Assembly: GCF_000003815.2 (NCBI RefSeq)
Contig: NC_049994.1
Span: 13,253,039-13,317,038 of the forward strand
Length of the DNA stretch: 64,000 bases
From: Branchiostoma floridae
Taxonomy: Eukaryota; Chordata; Leptocardii; Amphioxiformes; Branchiostomatidae
Direction: 5' to 3'
In this document: positions 1 to 25,745 of the stretch, in pieces
Position numbering within the stretch: the stretch's first letter is position 1
How the letters are laid out: each line of letters opens with the position of its first letter
Notes under the pieces: generated by a model
The model's database searches: none
What the model was told of the DNA's origin: nothing
The model's input: only the letters and a program-made list of their open reading frames with translations
Program-made: the position numbers and the translations under genes

Positions 1-2176
1 AGATTTTGTCAACATATAGTGGACTATGATATACTGTGCGCCATATGAAGTAGTTGTTTTGATACATATGTCTCTGTTTGATCAATACTCGTTTAAATTG
101 TAAGCGTAAGAATACGATCAGCAACGTTTTCTGTATCATTTGACTTGATTGCAGAAAAATGCAGCACTGTAAACTTGTAAAAAAGATTCGGTAACTACAG
201 GAAAATCAGATCAAAGCTTTCCAAAATGTATCATCTGTGTCAGAAACAGACGACATGAAGCGTGACCCACTGGCCGAAGGTCCATTACTTTTCTCTCTCT
301 CAGACTAGTTTCCCGCCATTTTGTGCCAAGCGACAAAGTTGGAAGGAATGACAGAAATTTCGCGTCCGTGTTCTTTGTCAGCCGAGCAAACAGACTGCAC
401 TTCAAACGGGGCCTGAAGATGGCGGGAATATGACACGAACACTTCAGTCTTTCCACGTCCTTCTGAACTTATGCCTGCTGCAAGAGAGTTGTTACAGGAA
501 GACGCAGTCCTGAACACTGAACACGCCTTGGCATGATACTGTCGATAGAACACTGTCGATGAACCGATGTGATACTCTACATAAATTTAGAATTACCAAA
601 TTTCATTTCCAGGGTGGTGCCCTTTTTTTTCAAAAAGTTTTTGCGTACCCTGATTTAACGTTACAGGAGCAATAGACCAAAACTGCCAGATCAGTACCAT
701 GTGCTAGAACTGTACAGTTTGAGTATGTTGTAATACTAGTTCTGTTCTAGATTTCTACCACTTTTACGACTGTCCTTTAAGTTTCCTTATATTTGAAATA
801 CTGTTACAGAGTAGTGTCACAAAGCGCCAATTTTGGTCAATTAAAGTGCCAATTTTATCATATTAGAACAAATGTACATCAGATCTTTACAGTAATGACA
901 CTTACTAGAGCTAGCAAATTTTGTTATGAGACTAGATACTACTCGTTTTAGTCCAGTAGTCCCAAAAGCAGTCATTTATTAACTTAAAGGTTTCATTTTC
1001 CAATGTCATTGCTTCCCACTTCTAATAGGTAAAGAAAAGAGATTGCACAGGTGAACTAAACATGTGCATTTTCTCTGGTAGTTGATCTAACCTAGCAATT
1101 TAGGAAGTCATAAACGTCGTGTTCGCAAATACACCTTTCGCTGACTTCCGTTTGTTTGAAAAAGTTAGACTTCCGTTAATCAGGTTTCATTCAAACAAAT
1201 CGTTCCACAACCTTTTGAACACTTTATAGACTTCAGGAAAGTTCAACAACATAAAGAAAGGAAAGTGTATAGTATGTTTGGAAACGTGGTGCTCGTTAAC
1301 TTAATCATGCCAATAAAGAAAATTAAAGTCAAACGGTTACATTTGAAGTTTCTCTTTTAAGATATGTCACTTTTGAAGAACGTTAACGACACACTATTAC
1401 TCATATTTGAACAGATGTGTGGAAAAAACGACGTTTATACTATCTTACTCGTAACTAATATTAGCATGATGAGCATGAATAGATAAAAGAAATGTTAAAT
1501 AAACCTTAACAAAAGATGCTACAATATATAGATACTTCTTTTTAGATGCTAGTGGTGTTAAGGTTAGGTGCTCTATCCTTAAGGAAACATTTTGAATTTA
1601 AAGTACATCCTGGTCTTGTGTCGAGTTAAGGCCTTTCTGAGAACCCATGTCTGTAAAACCGGAGAGATGCTACGCCGCCAGTCTGGCGTTTTTCCCCACA
1701 AGAACAACATCGTGTCTGTATTTACATTAACACCTTTATCCTAACGATTCGCGACAAAAGCCGGCATTTCTCACACACAAAAGCATCAAAAGAGAAAGTC
1801 CTTGATGTCAGTTGACTAAGTCATTTCCCCCGACGGGTTGACGCGCTCTCGCTTCCGTCTCTCGCGAGGTTTGAGGCACGGACGAGGATGTGAGGGCAAC
1901 CGCAGAAGTAAGACATCCTCCCCACCCTGCGTACACAAGTTGACTTTTGAGAAACATCCGACTAAACCGTCTGAATAATCGTTGTGAACATTCCACACAT
2001 ATGTGCGACCCCTTCACGGTCATTGGGGATGAAAACGCGCGAGGATGAGAGATGAAAAACGGAATCTAACCTGACAGGTAATCATAACTTCACGAGAAAA
2101 TTCCACCAGGGATTGCTATGGTTTCTAAATCTTCCCAAATTCAATATCAATCTATTTACAAAGATAGGTAAAGGTA

Positions 2177-2227
2177 AAGGTAGTCCAATGGTCTTGACAT
2201 GTAGTCCCATGGACTTGGGACTACCTT
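2177..2227. repeat. Short inverted repeat
   Basis: AAGGTAGTCC (2177-2186) is matched by GGACTACCTT (2218-2227) on the same strand, giving exact 10-bp inverted arms about 30 bp apart. It follows a purine-rich run of AGGTAA units. It may be the end of a small dispersed element. It is too short to classify. Confidence 0.35.
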
Positions 2228-5200
2228 AACAATAGTCGTTTCAAGTCACAAAGTCAAAATTCTTTGACAGGTTCAATAGAAATGTGACAAATGTTTGTAC
2301 CATTGGTACTATGCACTGTAGTACTACTGACTTGACAAGGAACCATGCATTCCTGATATGCTGTTGTACAAAATCTGCCCAAGAAAAAACAACATGTAGA
2401 ACTAGATTTTTGTTCCTGTCTTCCACATATCCTTTCGGATTAGGCAGAGAAAGTAAGAGATCTCTCCTCATTCTAGATCTGTACAACTTTGGTTCTTCAG
2501 ACGTCACAAATCAGAGTCCTTGGTTCTGTACTGCTGGGTTTGACGGCGGAACAGGTGTGTATTTACCTTGGTGTGGACAGAAACACCTTACAGGTACGGC
2601 CTACCGTGAACTCTTAGTCCCCCCGGAGTTGTAACAAACACACCTGCAAGGAAAACAACTGCTGACTGGAACAAACACGGCGTCTGGGACGGGAATAAAA
2701 TGGGGGGAAGGTTTTAGAGACTTTATCCTCTGGCCACACGGGGCGAGTGTAACTGTTTGTAACCTTTGTTTAATCTGTGGGTTTGAACAGGCCCAGTTAT
2801 TACAGTGCGACAATCGGAACATGGGGAATCCTTTATGGAGATGTTTGCAGATTGGAGCTAAGTTGCTAAGGTTGGCAGACAGTAAATGGCAACATCTTTG
2901 TGGAGTTCTTTAGTCATTTGTCGGTACTCCCCTTCCATTTAATGACGAGGCAAAACCCTCAAAAGACCTACGTCACCTTTGACGTGTATTTAAACGTCGA
3001 TGTTGAATAATTGCTTTGACCTTTTGGTAGTTAGCACACCAGGAAATGATTGTTGTGAGACTCAGGAAAAACTGGGCACAGTAAAAACTCAAACAGGACG
3101 GAATCTCTGCAAACATGTTATTCTGTTGTCCCACAACCCACAGAACAGTTTCCTAAACAAACAGAAAAACGAGCTCTTACAAAATACAAGAGAAGATATG
3201 CTCCTGTAGCGACTTGGCGTTTTACCAGACTGCCTGGCCAGCGCTTTATTTAACATGAATGGCGAAGGTGAAAGACATTCCTCTCCTTTCATTGGTTCAT
3301 TTCACTGCCCCTCCCCTTTAAAGAGGCATGAAATCCTAGAGGTCGTTTGGGAATGCCTCCAACGTTTTGGTGAAATAGTTGCACACCTTGACTGACGGCG
3401 AGGGGTGTACATGTAAGTCAGGAGATGTTTAGTCACTTCCTTAATTGTTGAGAGGAACACAGAACGTACTAAAGAAAACGGCGGAAACGTGAAATCTATC
3501 CACTGGTGTTTTTGTTCTTATAAGTGGCTCATGTGTTTTTCTGTTAAGAGAGAGACACACGCCTTTCTGCTTGTAAAGGTTTGTCTCTGAAACAGTATCG
3601 TCAGCAACATGCCCAGGGTATTCTTAACACTGGAAAGGTGCCACGATTTGCAGAATAACAGGAAACCTGATGAACTTGTTATGATCAAGACACAAAGTCA
3701 TTCTACAATCTTTGTCAAATCTTTAAGTACTTGTTTAGTGGCCAGAGGCTGTTTCATAGAGCTATCAAAGCCAATGATATAGTTCAACAGTAAGTAGATT
3801 AGGTCCAAGTTTTTTCTATCCAGTTCTTCTTTTCATTAAAAGTTTATGGGAAAAACACCAAAATACCAGTACGCACGATTCCTTATCACCAGGTCTTGCT
3901 GTGTGTTGCATACGGTCTTTATATACGGGTCTCTGATGAACTTTAGATTCAAAAACACATTTGGATTGGAGAAGAGTTGAAGAGTTTATCCATGACGTTA
4001 GTGTCAACTTCAATAGGTTTCCCGGTCACGACGTCTATCTTAATTTGTTTATCATTCTGATCCATCTGATTTTCTCAGTGATAAGACTATGTACACAAAA
4101 CACGCCTTTATTATGTAGGAGATAAAGCATACAATGGTTGACAAACCCCAGGACGACCGCAGTGTAAGAGCTTGATACCATTTATTCCCATTTTTCTCTG
4201 GCAATCTATGATAGGCAGAAATGTCAACCTTTCTATGGCCAGGCGTCTGGGCGGCGTCTTCCTTACCCAGATTGCAACTTTCAAAGTTTGCCAGAAGATT
4301 TTTACCGCTGTTGTTAAATCCTCGTGTGCATATGGGCATTCGACGGGAACAAATCCACAACATTACCGGGTAGGCGATGGCCCATCAGCGTAATCTGGAT
4401 TCGTCCCGGGGTTCTGTAATCGTTCCTGAAACAATGAGGCCGTTCAGGAGATGGAGGGTGTGTGTGCGCAAGGGTTGGGTCTGATCCCCCCGTAAAATCA
4501 GTGGGTAAATCCTCAGGCTTTAGGGGTGGGAGGCTCTAATCTGTTAGACAACATTGGATCAGCGTGCAGAAACATTAGCCCTGCTGCCCAGACTCCAACT
4601 TCTGTATCTCTACTACTGATTGTATCTTTAACTACTACAGTACAGCCCTTCTCACTCATCCAGTACAAATCTCTCCCGGGTTAACATAGGAAGTGAAACG
4701 TGTTGTATTTACCGACTGAGTTAATGAAACGGTAATAACGGCCTAGATAAGATAACAAGAGTGCTCCGGGACTTCCTAGTGGTCTCAACGAGTGATTGTG
4801 CCTCTATGATCAAGGGGTCCTGGTAAGACCATTGATGAAATCAAAGGGACTGTAAGCGGTAATAGTTTGAGCCTTCGGTCAACAGAGAGGCTAGTAGGAT
4901 CTTCGTAATGGGCCACAGAAGTGCCTGGTGAGAAGTTTTTAAGTGATTCCATCTTTATCTGGACTGAACCAGTTTTGGAAGAGTTCACCAACTGTCGAAT
5001 TTAGCATCAATGAAGCATCCAATGGAGCTCAAGATAAAAAGATTCAGTTCAACATGATGAACAAGACTGCTCCTAAATAACAGACTAAAACCGAAAACAA
5101 AGTTTCCATTTTCGTGAAACCACAGACCCCCTGTCAACAGCAAACGCCAGACAAATTGTACAATATATGTACATATGTCTTCTAAATGTCTAACGATTCT

Positions 5201-5974
5201 TCAAAGTATAGTCAACTTCGCCAATTTCAGATGAAACACCATTCCATAACATTTACGCTTCACATCGCTGATGTTCAGTTACATTGAAAGTATGTTTTCA
5301 TTTCATTGAAATATATGGTGAAACTGCAATAATAAACATAATCAAATATCGCGGCATGGTTGTTGAAAAAGGTTGTTATGTTCTATATATGCAACCACTT
5401 CTTCTGTCAACACTGCAGAATGCTTAGGTGGTAAATTTGTTTCTTAAATCAACAATTTGCCTTGTACTATAAACTTATAAATCTTAAATGGTGACCCATT
5501 CTAAATCCCTTTAATACCAAACAAACCAACGCTAGCGTATGGCGTCATAAATGTGATGATTGCACGAAAAAAGGCGAATAACCAGCAATTGAAGCCTGAG
5601 TAAACGTTCTTTGATTGTATTATTTGACAAAAAGAAATAATAGTTCATGTAACTAACCTCTTTGCGCCTCAATGTCAATTTTTTTCTATCGTAGCACATT
5701 ATAAACATGTTAGCTTTCTTTATGTCTTAATCAAATTTGTTAATTAAAGTTCCCCACCTATTTACAGCCCAATAGCCAATACCTTTTATATGCGATGATT
5801 GGCAGTTGATATGAACAGTTGACCACCTAACAAAGGGGCTTATCAAGGACTCTGTGATTATGTTAGCGAGGACAATAGGACTTATATAGGCTAATGGGGA
5901 ACAATCCACTACTCTTGTATGGATATGGGTTACGCCATGTACGTGTTCTGGTAACAGCTGATGATGTCGATATC

Positions 5975-6278
5975 AGACTTTAATTGAATCATAGTGATTA
6001 TAATAAATCAACAGAAGAAAACGCAATACAATCTCGTAGTTAAAATAAATGACCTTCAAACAAAACAATGCAGGTACTAAGATAACTTTCTAGGCTACCA
6101 TTTGAACCTACAAACTATCATGAAATGAGACTTTAATTGAATGGTGATTATAGTAAATCAACAGAAGAAAAAGCATCCGTTATACAATTTGTTGTCAAAA
6201 GAAAGGACTTTACCAAAACAATGCAGGTACTAAGATAACTCTAGGCTTCCATTTGAACCTACAAACTATCATGAAATG
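5975..6278. repeat. Imperfect tandem duplication, two copies of about 153 bp
   Basis: AGACTTTAATTGAAT begins at 5975 and again at 6128, and both copies run through AAAACAATGCAGGTACTAAG to ACAAACTATCATGAAATG. The copies differ by substitutions and small indels in the middle, so this is not a recent duplication. No coding signal was seen. Confidence 0.75.
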
Positions 6279-9155
6279 CTAAAGAAATGGAAAATAAAAA
6301 TGCCTGTAATAAAACTGCCTTTAATTTTTTTAATGATGTGCTGTATTTATCTATAATTATGATTGCATACACAGACTGTTTGCAGCAGCCATACCACAAC
6401 ATGCTTTCTGGGATGTTGTACAACTTATAAACCACAACGAGGAACAATGGAAATATATGTTTGAATTCCAAACAACAGATAAGTGTCCCACCTATCAGCG
6501 ATATCTGCCGCTAAAAATACAAACCCCACAGCGATAGACACCTCTCCTCGATTAGTAAGGAAAAACCGAAGTCTGTAACCGGATCTGTGGGTAACACACC
6601 AGCAAAATATGAAGTGTTGTTGTAATGGGGAGGAACAAGTTTTCCTACACCAAACATTTGTGTACAGGTCGCCACAGGTAGACCAGGGGTGAGACCAGGC
6701 CACACACGGCGACGAGTGAAGGCAAAGCCGCTTGCTCCATTATTAGGCTTACCCAGCTTTGGCTGAGTTCAACGTTGCCTGCAATGTCGTCTCCACCAGA
6801 TCGTTCCATACCTTCATGCTACATTGTCCTTCTTAAGGGAAGATCCCCACTTAGGAATGCCCGGGTAGGGTAACGGGATACCATCCTTGGGGCTGCGGAT
6901 TGTCCTCGCTTCTGATGTTGGGGAACGTCGCGTTTTAAAAACAGCGACATGCTGACCGATGTTGCTGGATAAACAGTCGCTCTTGACAGGGAAGTAGAGT
7001 GGAAAATCTCTCCCCGAGGATTTACTGGAGGATTTTGTTCTAATTACGCCATCCGAGATACAATGGGCCTTATTATCACAACACGGACTTCTGAAGGAGC
7101 TCGTTTCTCGGGTGGTTGCCTGCGAACGGCCCAGTCATATTTGTCGTACAATTGTCGCACCATCGTAAATACTTTTTTGGACATTCGTGCATGTGTCGTA
7201 CAAAATCCTGCTGTCTTGTTCCGAATAAGGTTGTCTTGAACCCTTGTTGGTGGTTTGTTCTGTCACTGTCTTCTTGAAAATTCGTGGACGTCCCTACGAC
7301 GAATATGACTTGGCGGTAACGGCGGATTCCCACCTTGAGTACATTGGAATTTCCGCGCATTTTCCCATGGAAGGCTCGCGCGATAGCTGATCAACGGGGT
7401 GTGGAACTAGTGATATGAACGGGAAAGAAAACACCTTCTACACACACACTCAGATCCTTATCTTCAGTGAGTGACATTTAATGAATGAGTGGCCCTTGAG
7501 CCGCCTTTTGTCAGGCAGAGCAGGAGAACTCTGAGAAGTGCTGGTGACTTGTCTGTTTTTTCCATATCATCTCGTTGTCGCAGGCATGGAGATCGCTGCA
7601 TCACAAGAAGCATGGTGGCAATCGTAGCTAAAACAAGTAGACTGGTGTTGGTTTGAAACCTATATCTAGGACTTTGCTATCTTTTTGACATTCGCAAGTT
7701 CCCAGGCTGTTTACACTAAGCAGTTCTAACATGAATACACATGTAAACGTGTTGTTATAGCGGCGAATACACACGGTGCAATCATTCGGGCTCTGATAAC
7801 TTTGTTGCCGATGGTCCCTATCATTTGAAAAAAGCTTGATACTGTGAGACAATAATAGAAGAAAACATATAATCTTTTTATCCAAAGATTGTTTTTGATG
7901 CTCGAAGTTAGTTTTCAGTCTTCATTTTTGCTCTACATAGAAAGATCACAATTCTGTTGTCTTATTTACCTGTGAGCTTTGCATTTAGCCACAATTTACC
8001 ATTTTCAATATCCACTTTTAATCCTTCCAACAAACACGACCTAAACATTAGCTCTTGAGCATTTTCCCATAGGAAAGACATATCAAACAATTATCTCTTG
8101 GTGACCCTGTTTCCCTGACTCCCACGTGTAAATCTAAAGCACGTCTATTGTATTACCTCTCCTCTCCACCATCTATCACCATAAGGACGGGACTACATTA
8201 TCTGCCTGTAATAGCATTACCCAAGTCAACCTTGTTCCAACATGAGGTTCATTATACCCCATCAATGCCAAAACAAAAGTATGATATCTGCTTCAGACTA
8301 CATTACACTACATTACTCCCACGCAGTTTATCTAAAGGAATATTTTCACTCATAAGTCTAGCATAGAACTGTCAATGAACATAAATCACTTTATCACAAT
8401 GTTCAGTCTTGGTATTGACGTATGCAAAAGTCAAGATAAGACTACTGTTATAACAGTATAAAACATAGGATATGATATTCTTTTGGAACGAAATGGGTCC
8501 TGTCTGTTGTGTCACAGTGGGATTATTATCATTTATAGATAAGATATAGATAAGCATTTATCATTTATAGATAAGATGACCTTGACATGTAGGTCACAGC
8601 CCGGTTCTTGTATAATACATCAACGTCACAACAAGACATACCATATAAGGAAGCCAAATTACACCTTTCAGGTTTGATCATTAGAACTATGATCTGTGTA
8701 ATGTCTTGAAAACTTTCCGTCTGCAAAGTTTGACTGAGACCTAACTACTAAAAATGTGATGCTTCTTATGGATTATATTGTGTGATTTATTCTATTATGA
8801 AATAAATCATACATGTGCTGATTATGTCATGCATCGGCATAATTTAGCGATGGCAACAACCGCAAGTCGCACATTGAGATGGTCATTTGCCTCAACTATC
8901 AAGCAGCGATACAAATGTCAATGGCCATGGGAAATGCTTTTTCACTTCTTTTTAATGAGAACTTTCTTTATATACTCTATTGTATAATTGACAAATATAA
9001 TGACAGATGAACTTTGTTAACTATCCATTTTTACAGATGCTAGAATGATAAATGATGATGGTGGTGATGATTATCATGTTCTATATGCATTCATATCAAG
9101 GTCTTTGCGTGCATGTTTTACCTGATTCTTCTGTTGATGCTTCTGGTTCTTGTAA

Positions 9156-20691
<11,536 letters not shown>

Positions 20692-21851
20692 TCTTGTGTA
20701 ATTTTCAGAAAAAAATCGCTGTAACATAATTATTTTTATGTCTGTCTGTCTGCTTCAAGGCCCCTTAAGAGAAAAATTTGAATACTAACCGCCTGATGAG
20801 AGTGTGAATAGTCCACATGTATATGCGACAAATGTTACCATGCCTCAGTATTTATTTTGTTCCTTCCTGGTGGTTGAAATTTTAGACAAAGTGTCTACTC
20901 GGCTGTGTGTGATTTTGTGGTGTAATTTTAACGACAAAATGATGTGTCCAAGGTATTGATTATCAGTGCCCTTCTTGAAACCCACAGAAGCACAAACACC
21001 CCAGTAGTAAGAATGGTATCGTCCAATGCAAGGACGCCACGTGTTCCAAAGTATCATAGAAATGTGAAAATATTTTGAAAATGTAGATTTCCTTTAGTAA
21101 CGAAGCTAAAATGGCCTGGTTTTGGACGACACCATCTTGCAAACGACTCGGAGTGTTTGAACTTGTTGGGTTTCAAAGGGGTACCGCACTAACAGACACT
21201 CATGCGCATGCGTGCGAACGTGTGTTATAGACCATTAACCTAGAAATCTAACCTATAACCGCTGCAGGAGAATCTCTAACTTCATTTTTAGCTCTAGCAA
21301 AAGCGCTCAAATGTCCTGTTCATTGGAATGTAAGGGTTCGGTTACTCACATGACAGACATGATAAACACTCCCAAAATAGCCTCATGCCAAGTGCTGACC
21401 TCGTCTACTATTTTTTCACTACTTTTCATTCACATTTTTTTTTTCATGTTATTGTTTATCTCTCCCTGCAATTTCACTTGAGAAACCCTCCACTTAATTT
21501 CACTACATTTTCTGACATCCCCCTTCCATTTTTTCCAACTGGCTTTGGCGTACTTAACTCTTGAGGCTCGTTTTATTGTTATTTTATGTACGTTTGATGC
21601 CGCCATACTCAACTTTGGCGCCAAAAAGAGATGTACAAATTTGTTCTTCAAACGGGCGCACCCAAACTTGTCGTTATGTAGAAATAGATTCTACGAAGTT
21701 ACAGATTCTCGCAGCCAATGATTTTTTTGTTTGCATCGACGTATTGAGGAGCCTTGAGTCTTCTGATTCTATCATAGTACAAGCCACAAGTCACGTGACA
21801 AGTCCGTTTTTGGATAATCATTTTTTGTTGTTGTTTTTTTGTGTTGTACAA

Positions 21852-21940
21852 GTCCCGTATGTGGTTCAAGTATCCCGGATGTGGAGTTCTCTATGTCCCG
21901 GATGTGGAGTTTTCTATGTCCCGGATGTGGACTTCTCAAA
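21852..21940. repeat. Four tandem units of about 23 bp
   Basis: CCCGGATGTGGAGTTYTCTATGT-type units repeat three times after a more diverged first unit, with variation toward the ends. No function can be inferred. Confidence 0.7.
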
Positions 21941-24900
21941 TGAATGACTGGTGTACTTTTTATACAGAGCGACTGCTTTTGTGTTTAGTTCAAACGATGA
22001 GGCCAATGTGGTTTCCTGCAAAGTTGTATATTATGGATGTATATCTCCTCTTCGTCGGGGCATGCGCCCTAGAGGGGAGAACGGACACTATGTGAACCAC
22101 GTTGTTGATTGGGTGTTTCTGACAAAATGATATTCCATGGAAGGATGGATATACATTGATGTATTATAAAAGAAAGAAAACATGTATATTCGTTAGAAAC
22201 TTTATTTTGTTCCAAGATTTTATTTATATAATAGCTTCATATTCTATATCACAATCTATTAAAGAAAATAATGCAGCTCCTGTTCTGAAACTGTAGCTTG
22301 TCAGCTGAAAGGTTAAGTAAGTGTCTTGAATAGCCAAGATAGTGTCACACACATCGTAACTTTGTACTTTTTCGTTGTTTATAATAAATACCCCACCGGG
22401 GTCAAATCTAGAGCTGCCTCCACATACGTGCGGTGTGATTTTACTCTTTATTTCTTTATTCATGATAACGTGTCGTCAGTGACGTATACGTGAATTTTAC
22501 GTCTATATTTCTGTGGCGGCGATGTACTTGGTAATTTGATAATTTGTCGCCGTAGTGTCTACGTAAATCTGTACAACGACACACATACAATGATCAAACG
22601 TTTCAAGTTGGGGCATGACGAAATCACAAAAACAGTTGCTTAAGATGTCTAAAATTTTCAAATTGAATACGGAATACAGAGACGCATACGTTTCGTCGGT
22701 TGGCAATTACCTTTTGTCTCATTGGATGCATTAATCTATTAATCAACATGGTACGAGACAAATTGATGATGAATTCTTACAAACTGCTAAAAATATATGT
22801 TAGCATTAACAGTGCAAATTAAAACTGACAATGACAAACATATTATGTACAGTGACGAACGATAACGATAATCTGAAAACATATATACAGAATCGTATGA
22901 AGAGCGCAGCAAGGGCCAAGAGTTCAAACAGTATACAATGTGGGCGCTGAAGACGGCTCGGGATAGAGCCAAACGTCCAGACATGTTTTCGGCCCGTCTA
23001 ATTTATAGCGGGGTGGGACAGGCGGGGTATTTGGGGACGCAGCCTTGTTGACCAAGCCGCAGCTCGTCTGATGTTGGAGGCGGACAAAATAACGTGTGTT
23101 GACGAACCGCAGACAGGAGCTGTAACTGTGCGCCTCGCACTGAAGTAAGAATGGGCGGGTCCCGTCTGCCCGGGCAGAGGGAAATGTTAACGGTCTGAGT
23201 ATCAACACGCTAGCGACGTGACGCTATTATCTGGTGTACTGTCTTGTAATACTGACCAGCTAAAGTAGCGTTCACATTAAGACAAACAATCACATGGCAG
23301 CAATGACTGTTTTAGAGGAATCTTTAGGCATAGAAGCTGTGAACATACCTTTGCATGCCAAAGTAATCATTTGCAAGCTTTAATTTCACGGTCGTTGTTT
23401 CCGTCCACATGAAGCTGTCAAATTTTAAAATGTGGCAGTATTACCATATATCACACATGCAAATAAGTATATTATCACGCCTATCTACCATAGACAGTAC
23501 TATTCAAAGGAGGTGAACAAGCTACTACTTAATGGAAATAATCTTGAAAACGAACTGCGACGACAAAGAGGTTTGATGACGTCACAGTAATGTTCCCATA
23601 GATCTCGGTTGTTGGCCTTGTGTCTCCGGCTCGGCTCCCTGCCAGACAAGGAATGTAGACATCCGCGCGAGGCTCAATGTGAAGACTATATTTTACGTCA
23701 ACGGGGTTCTAAGATCACTCCGGGGGCACGCCTTCCAACGTCGAGGTCGCGAGTTGAGCCAGAAAGTCAGGGATGGAACGACTGAGTTGTCAGAAGCGCA
23801 CGAGATCATTTTTCCTCAAGCTGACAGGACAGTCCAGGTCAAGCCACTAACGTGTGTCTTTATAGTTTGAAACAAACATGCAACAGGATTATAAAACATG
23901 CAACGGGATTATGAAACTCTCCGCAAACCCTGTGGACATTTTCTTCTCAGAGGGCAAAGGTCAGGAATGAGCAAATTTACCCATGGTTCCACTTCCCGCG
24001 CACCCCCTCGGTAATCATGCCGCCATGTTGGTTCTACCGTCTCGAGTACGAAAAGGTCACGGAATGAGGTCAGAGCAAAGATACGAAGCAAAGCAGATAA
24101 AGACAAAAATAGAAAATAAAATACACCAAACAGGGGACTAGATTAGAACAAGTGACATCATTTGCTAGGCTTGCCGAATTCATAGATAATAGTATATTTC
24201 GATAATATATTGTACGCTTTGATATTTAAGATCTATTGCACTAAGAAACAGCGTAGTCTACATACTTGTAACCATGATTTTATTATGGGGATAATTCAAA
24301 TGATGTGTTATGATCAGTTTTATTTGTGTACATATAAAACAGATTTACTCTTACTAAGATGTAATTTTAATACGCAATAGCGTAGATTTCAGCACTTTGT
24401 CACACGCAGAAGATTGCATCTATAGATGGCATCATCTATAGAATCCCAATGCATCATTTTGACACAGTTTTGTTTATATTTTCTAAAATCTTTCATACCT
24501 CACAGAAGAACAGCTGCCACAGTGGCACTTTTTCAGCGCAACAATGAGCGAATGTGTTGAATCATCTCAAGCACAGCAAGATACCCACTGATATAACAAG
24601 AATGAAGAATTGCTCAACATTGGCGATCACTTCGGATTTCAAACTTTTTCAATATTCTTTTGCCCATCCTTCTTTTTTACATTTTTTTTCCTTTCGAGCT
24701 CGCGTCGGTTTTGGGGTATCCGATCCAGAGTGTGTTAGATGCCGATGTCATCCATACAATCAAGATAGTGTGGCCTTGACTTTAAGACAACTAAAAGTTG
24801 TCTCTTACTAACAAGGTCTAGCAATGGCGACTCCAGGGCTAGTCGCACCGCAAACATTGCCTTAACCTTGACAACTTTGCAAACAGTCATCATCAATCTC

Positions 24901-24969
24901 GCTGACCAGTGTGCGCAATCGCGCGATGACAGCGGCTCCGTTGGATGGACAAACATCCTGGGAGGCTAT

Positions 24970-25620
24970 ACTGACTTGATTACATGGATGACGTCGTTGG
25001 GCATCACAAAACGAGTTTGAGGAATATTGGGCGAAAACAAATTTAGATGTAGAAAACTTTATAGGAAACTCTAGATCTGTATGTAAAAGTTTTGCTGTTT
25101 GAGAACTGTAACGCTATCTACATGTGCTTATTGTATGATAACTAATAATGAAGTGAGTCAATTATGGTTCAAGGCAAGCTTGTACATGTACATAACGAAT
25201 CTAAGAATAACAGATACACAAGCAGGGAGAGAGAGGGGGGAGAGAGAGAGAGAGAAGATAGAAAGAGAGAGAGAAGAGAGAGAGAGAGAGACTGGTTTGA
25301 TTGTATGGATGATGTCGTTTGGGTATCCCAAAACTGATGCGAGCATGTGAAGAATACGTTTGGTAAATTGACTTCATTTTGTAAAACTTTTTATGCAACT
25401 TTGTATGTAAAGTTATGCTGGTTTTGTACAGCAGGAAGACTAGCTACTTACTGATCATTTGTGTGATAGCTAATGGAAGTGGTCAAGTCTCCAAAATGGT
25501 CCAAGCCATTGTTGTACTTGACGAATTTAAGAACAAGAGATAGATGTACATAAAGAGGGGAAGAGGCAAAGAAATGCAAGAAAACAGAGAGAGAGAAGGG
25601 GAAGGAGGAGAGAGAGAGGC
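24970..25620. repeat. Imperfect tandem duplication of about 325 bp
   Basis: ATTACATGGATGACGTCGTTGGG at about 24979 is matched by ATTGTATGGATGATGTCGTTTGGG at about 25300. The similarity continues through GTATGTAAAG, TTGTACATGTACATAACGAA-like text and a GA-rich end. A partial third copy (TATGGATGATATCC) lies near 31837, which suggests a dispersed element. Confidence 0.55.
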
Positions 25621-25745
25621 TATCTCTATATTCTTATGCGCCCATCACCTGTACAGAGAGTACGGATAACGCCCGTATATAACCTTTCCTCAATCTGCAA
25701 GAGAGAGAAAGAGAGAGAGAAAGGGAGGAAGAGAAGGAGATAGGC
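25224..25745. repeat. GA-rich microsatellites
   Basis: (GA)n tracts occur at about 25224-25291, 25581-25622 and 25699-25745. The first two end the two copies of the 325-bp duplication. Low-complexity open frames here are artefacts of the repeat. Confidence 0.85.
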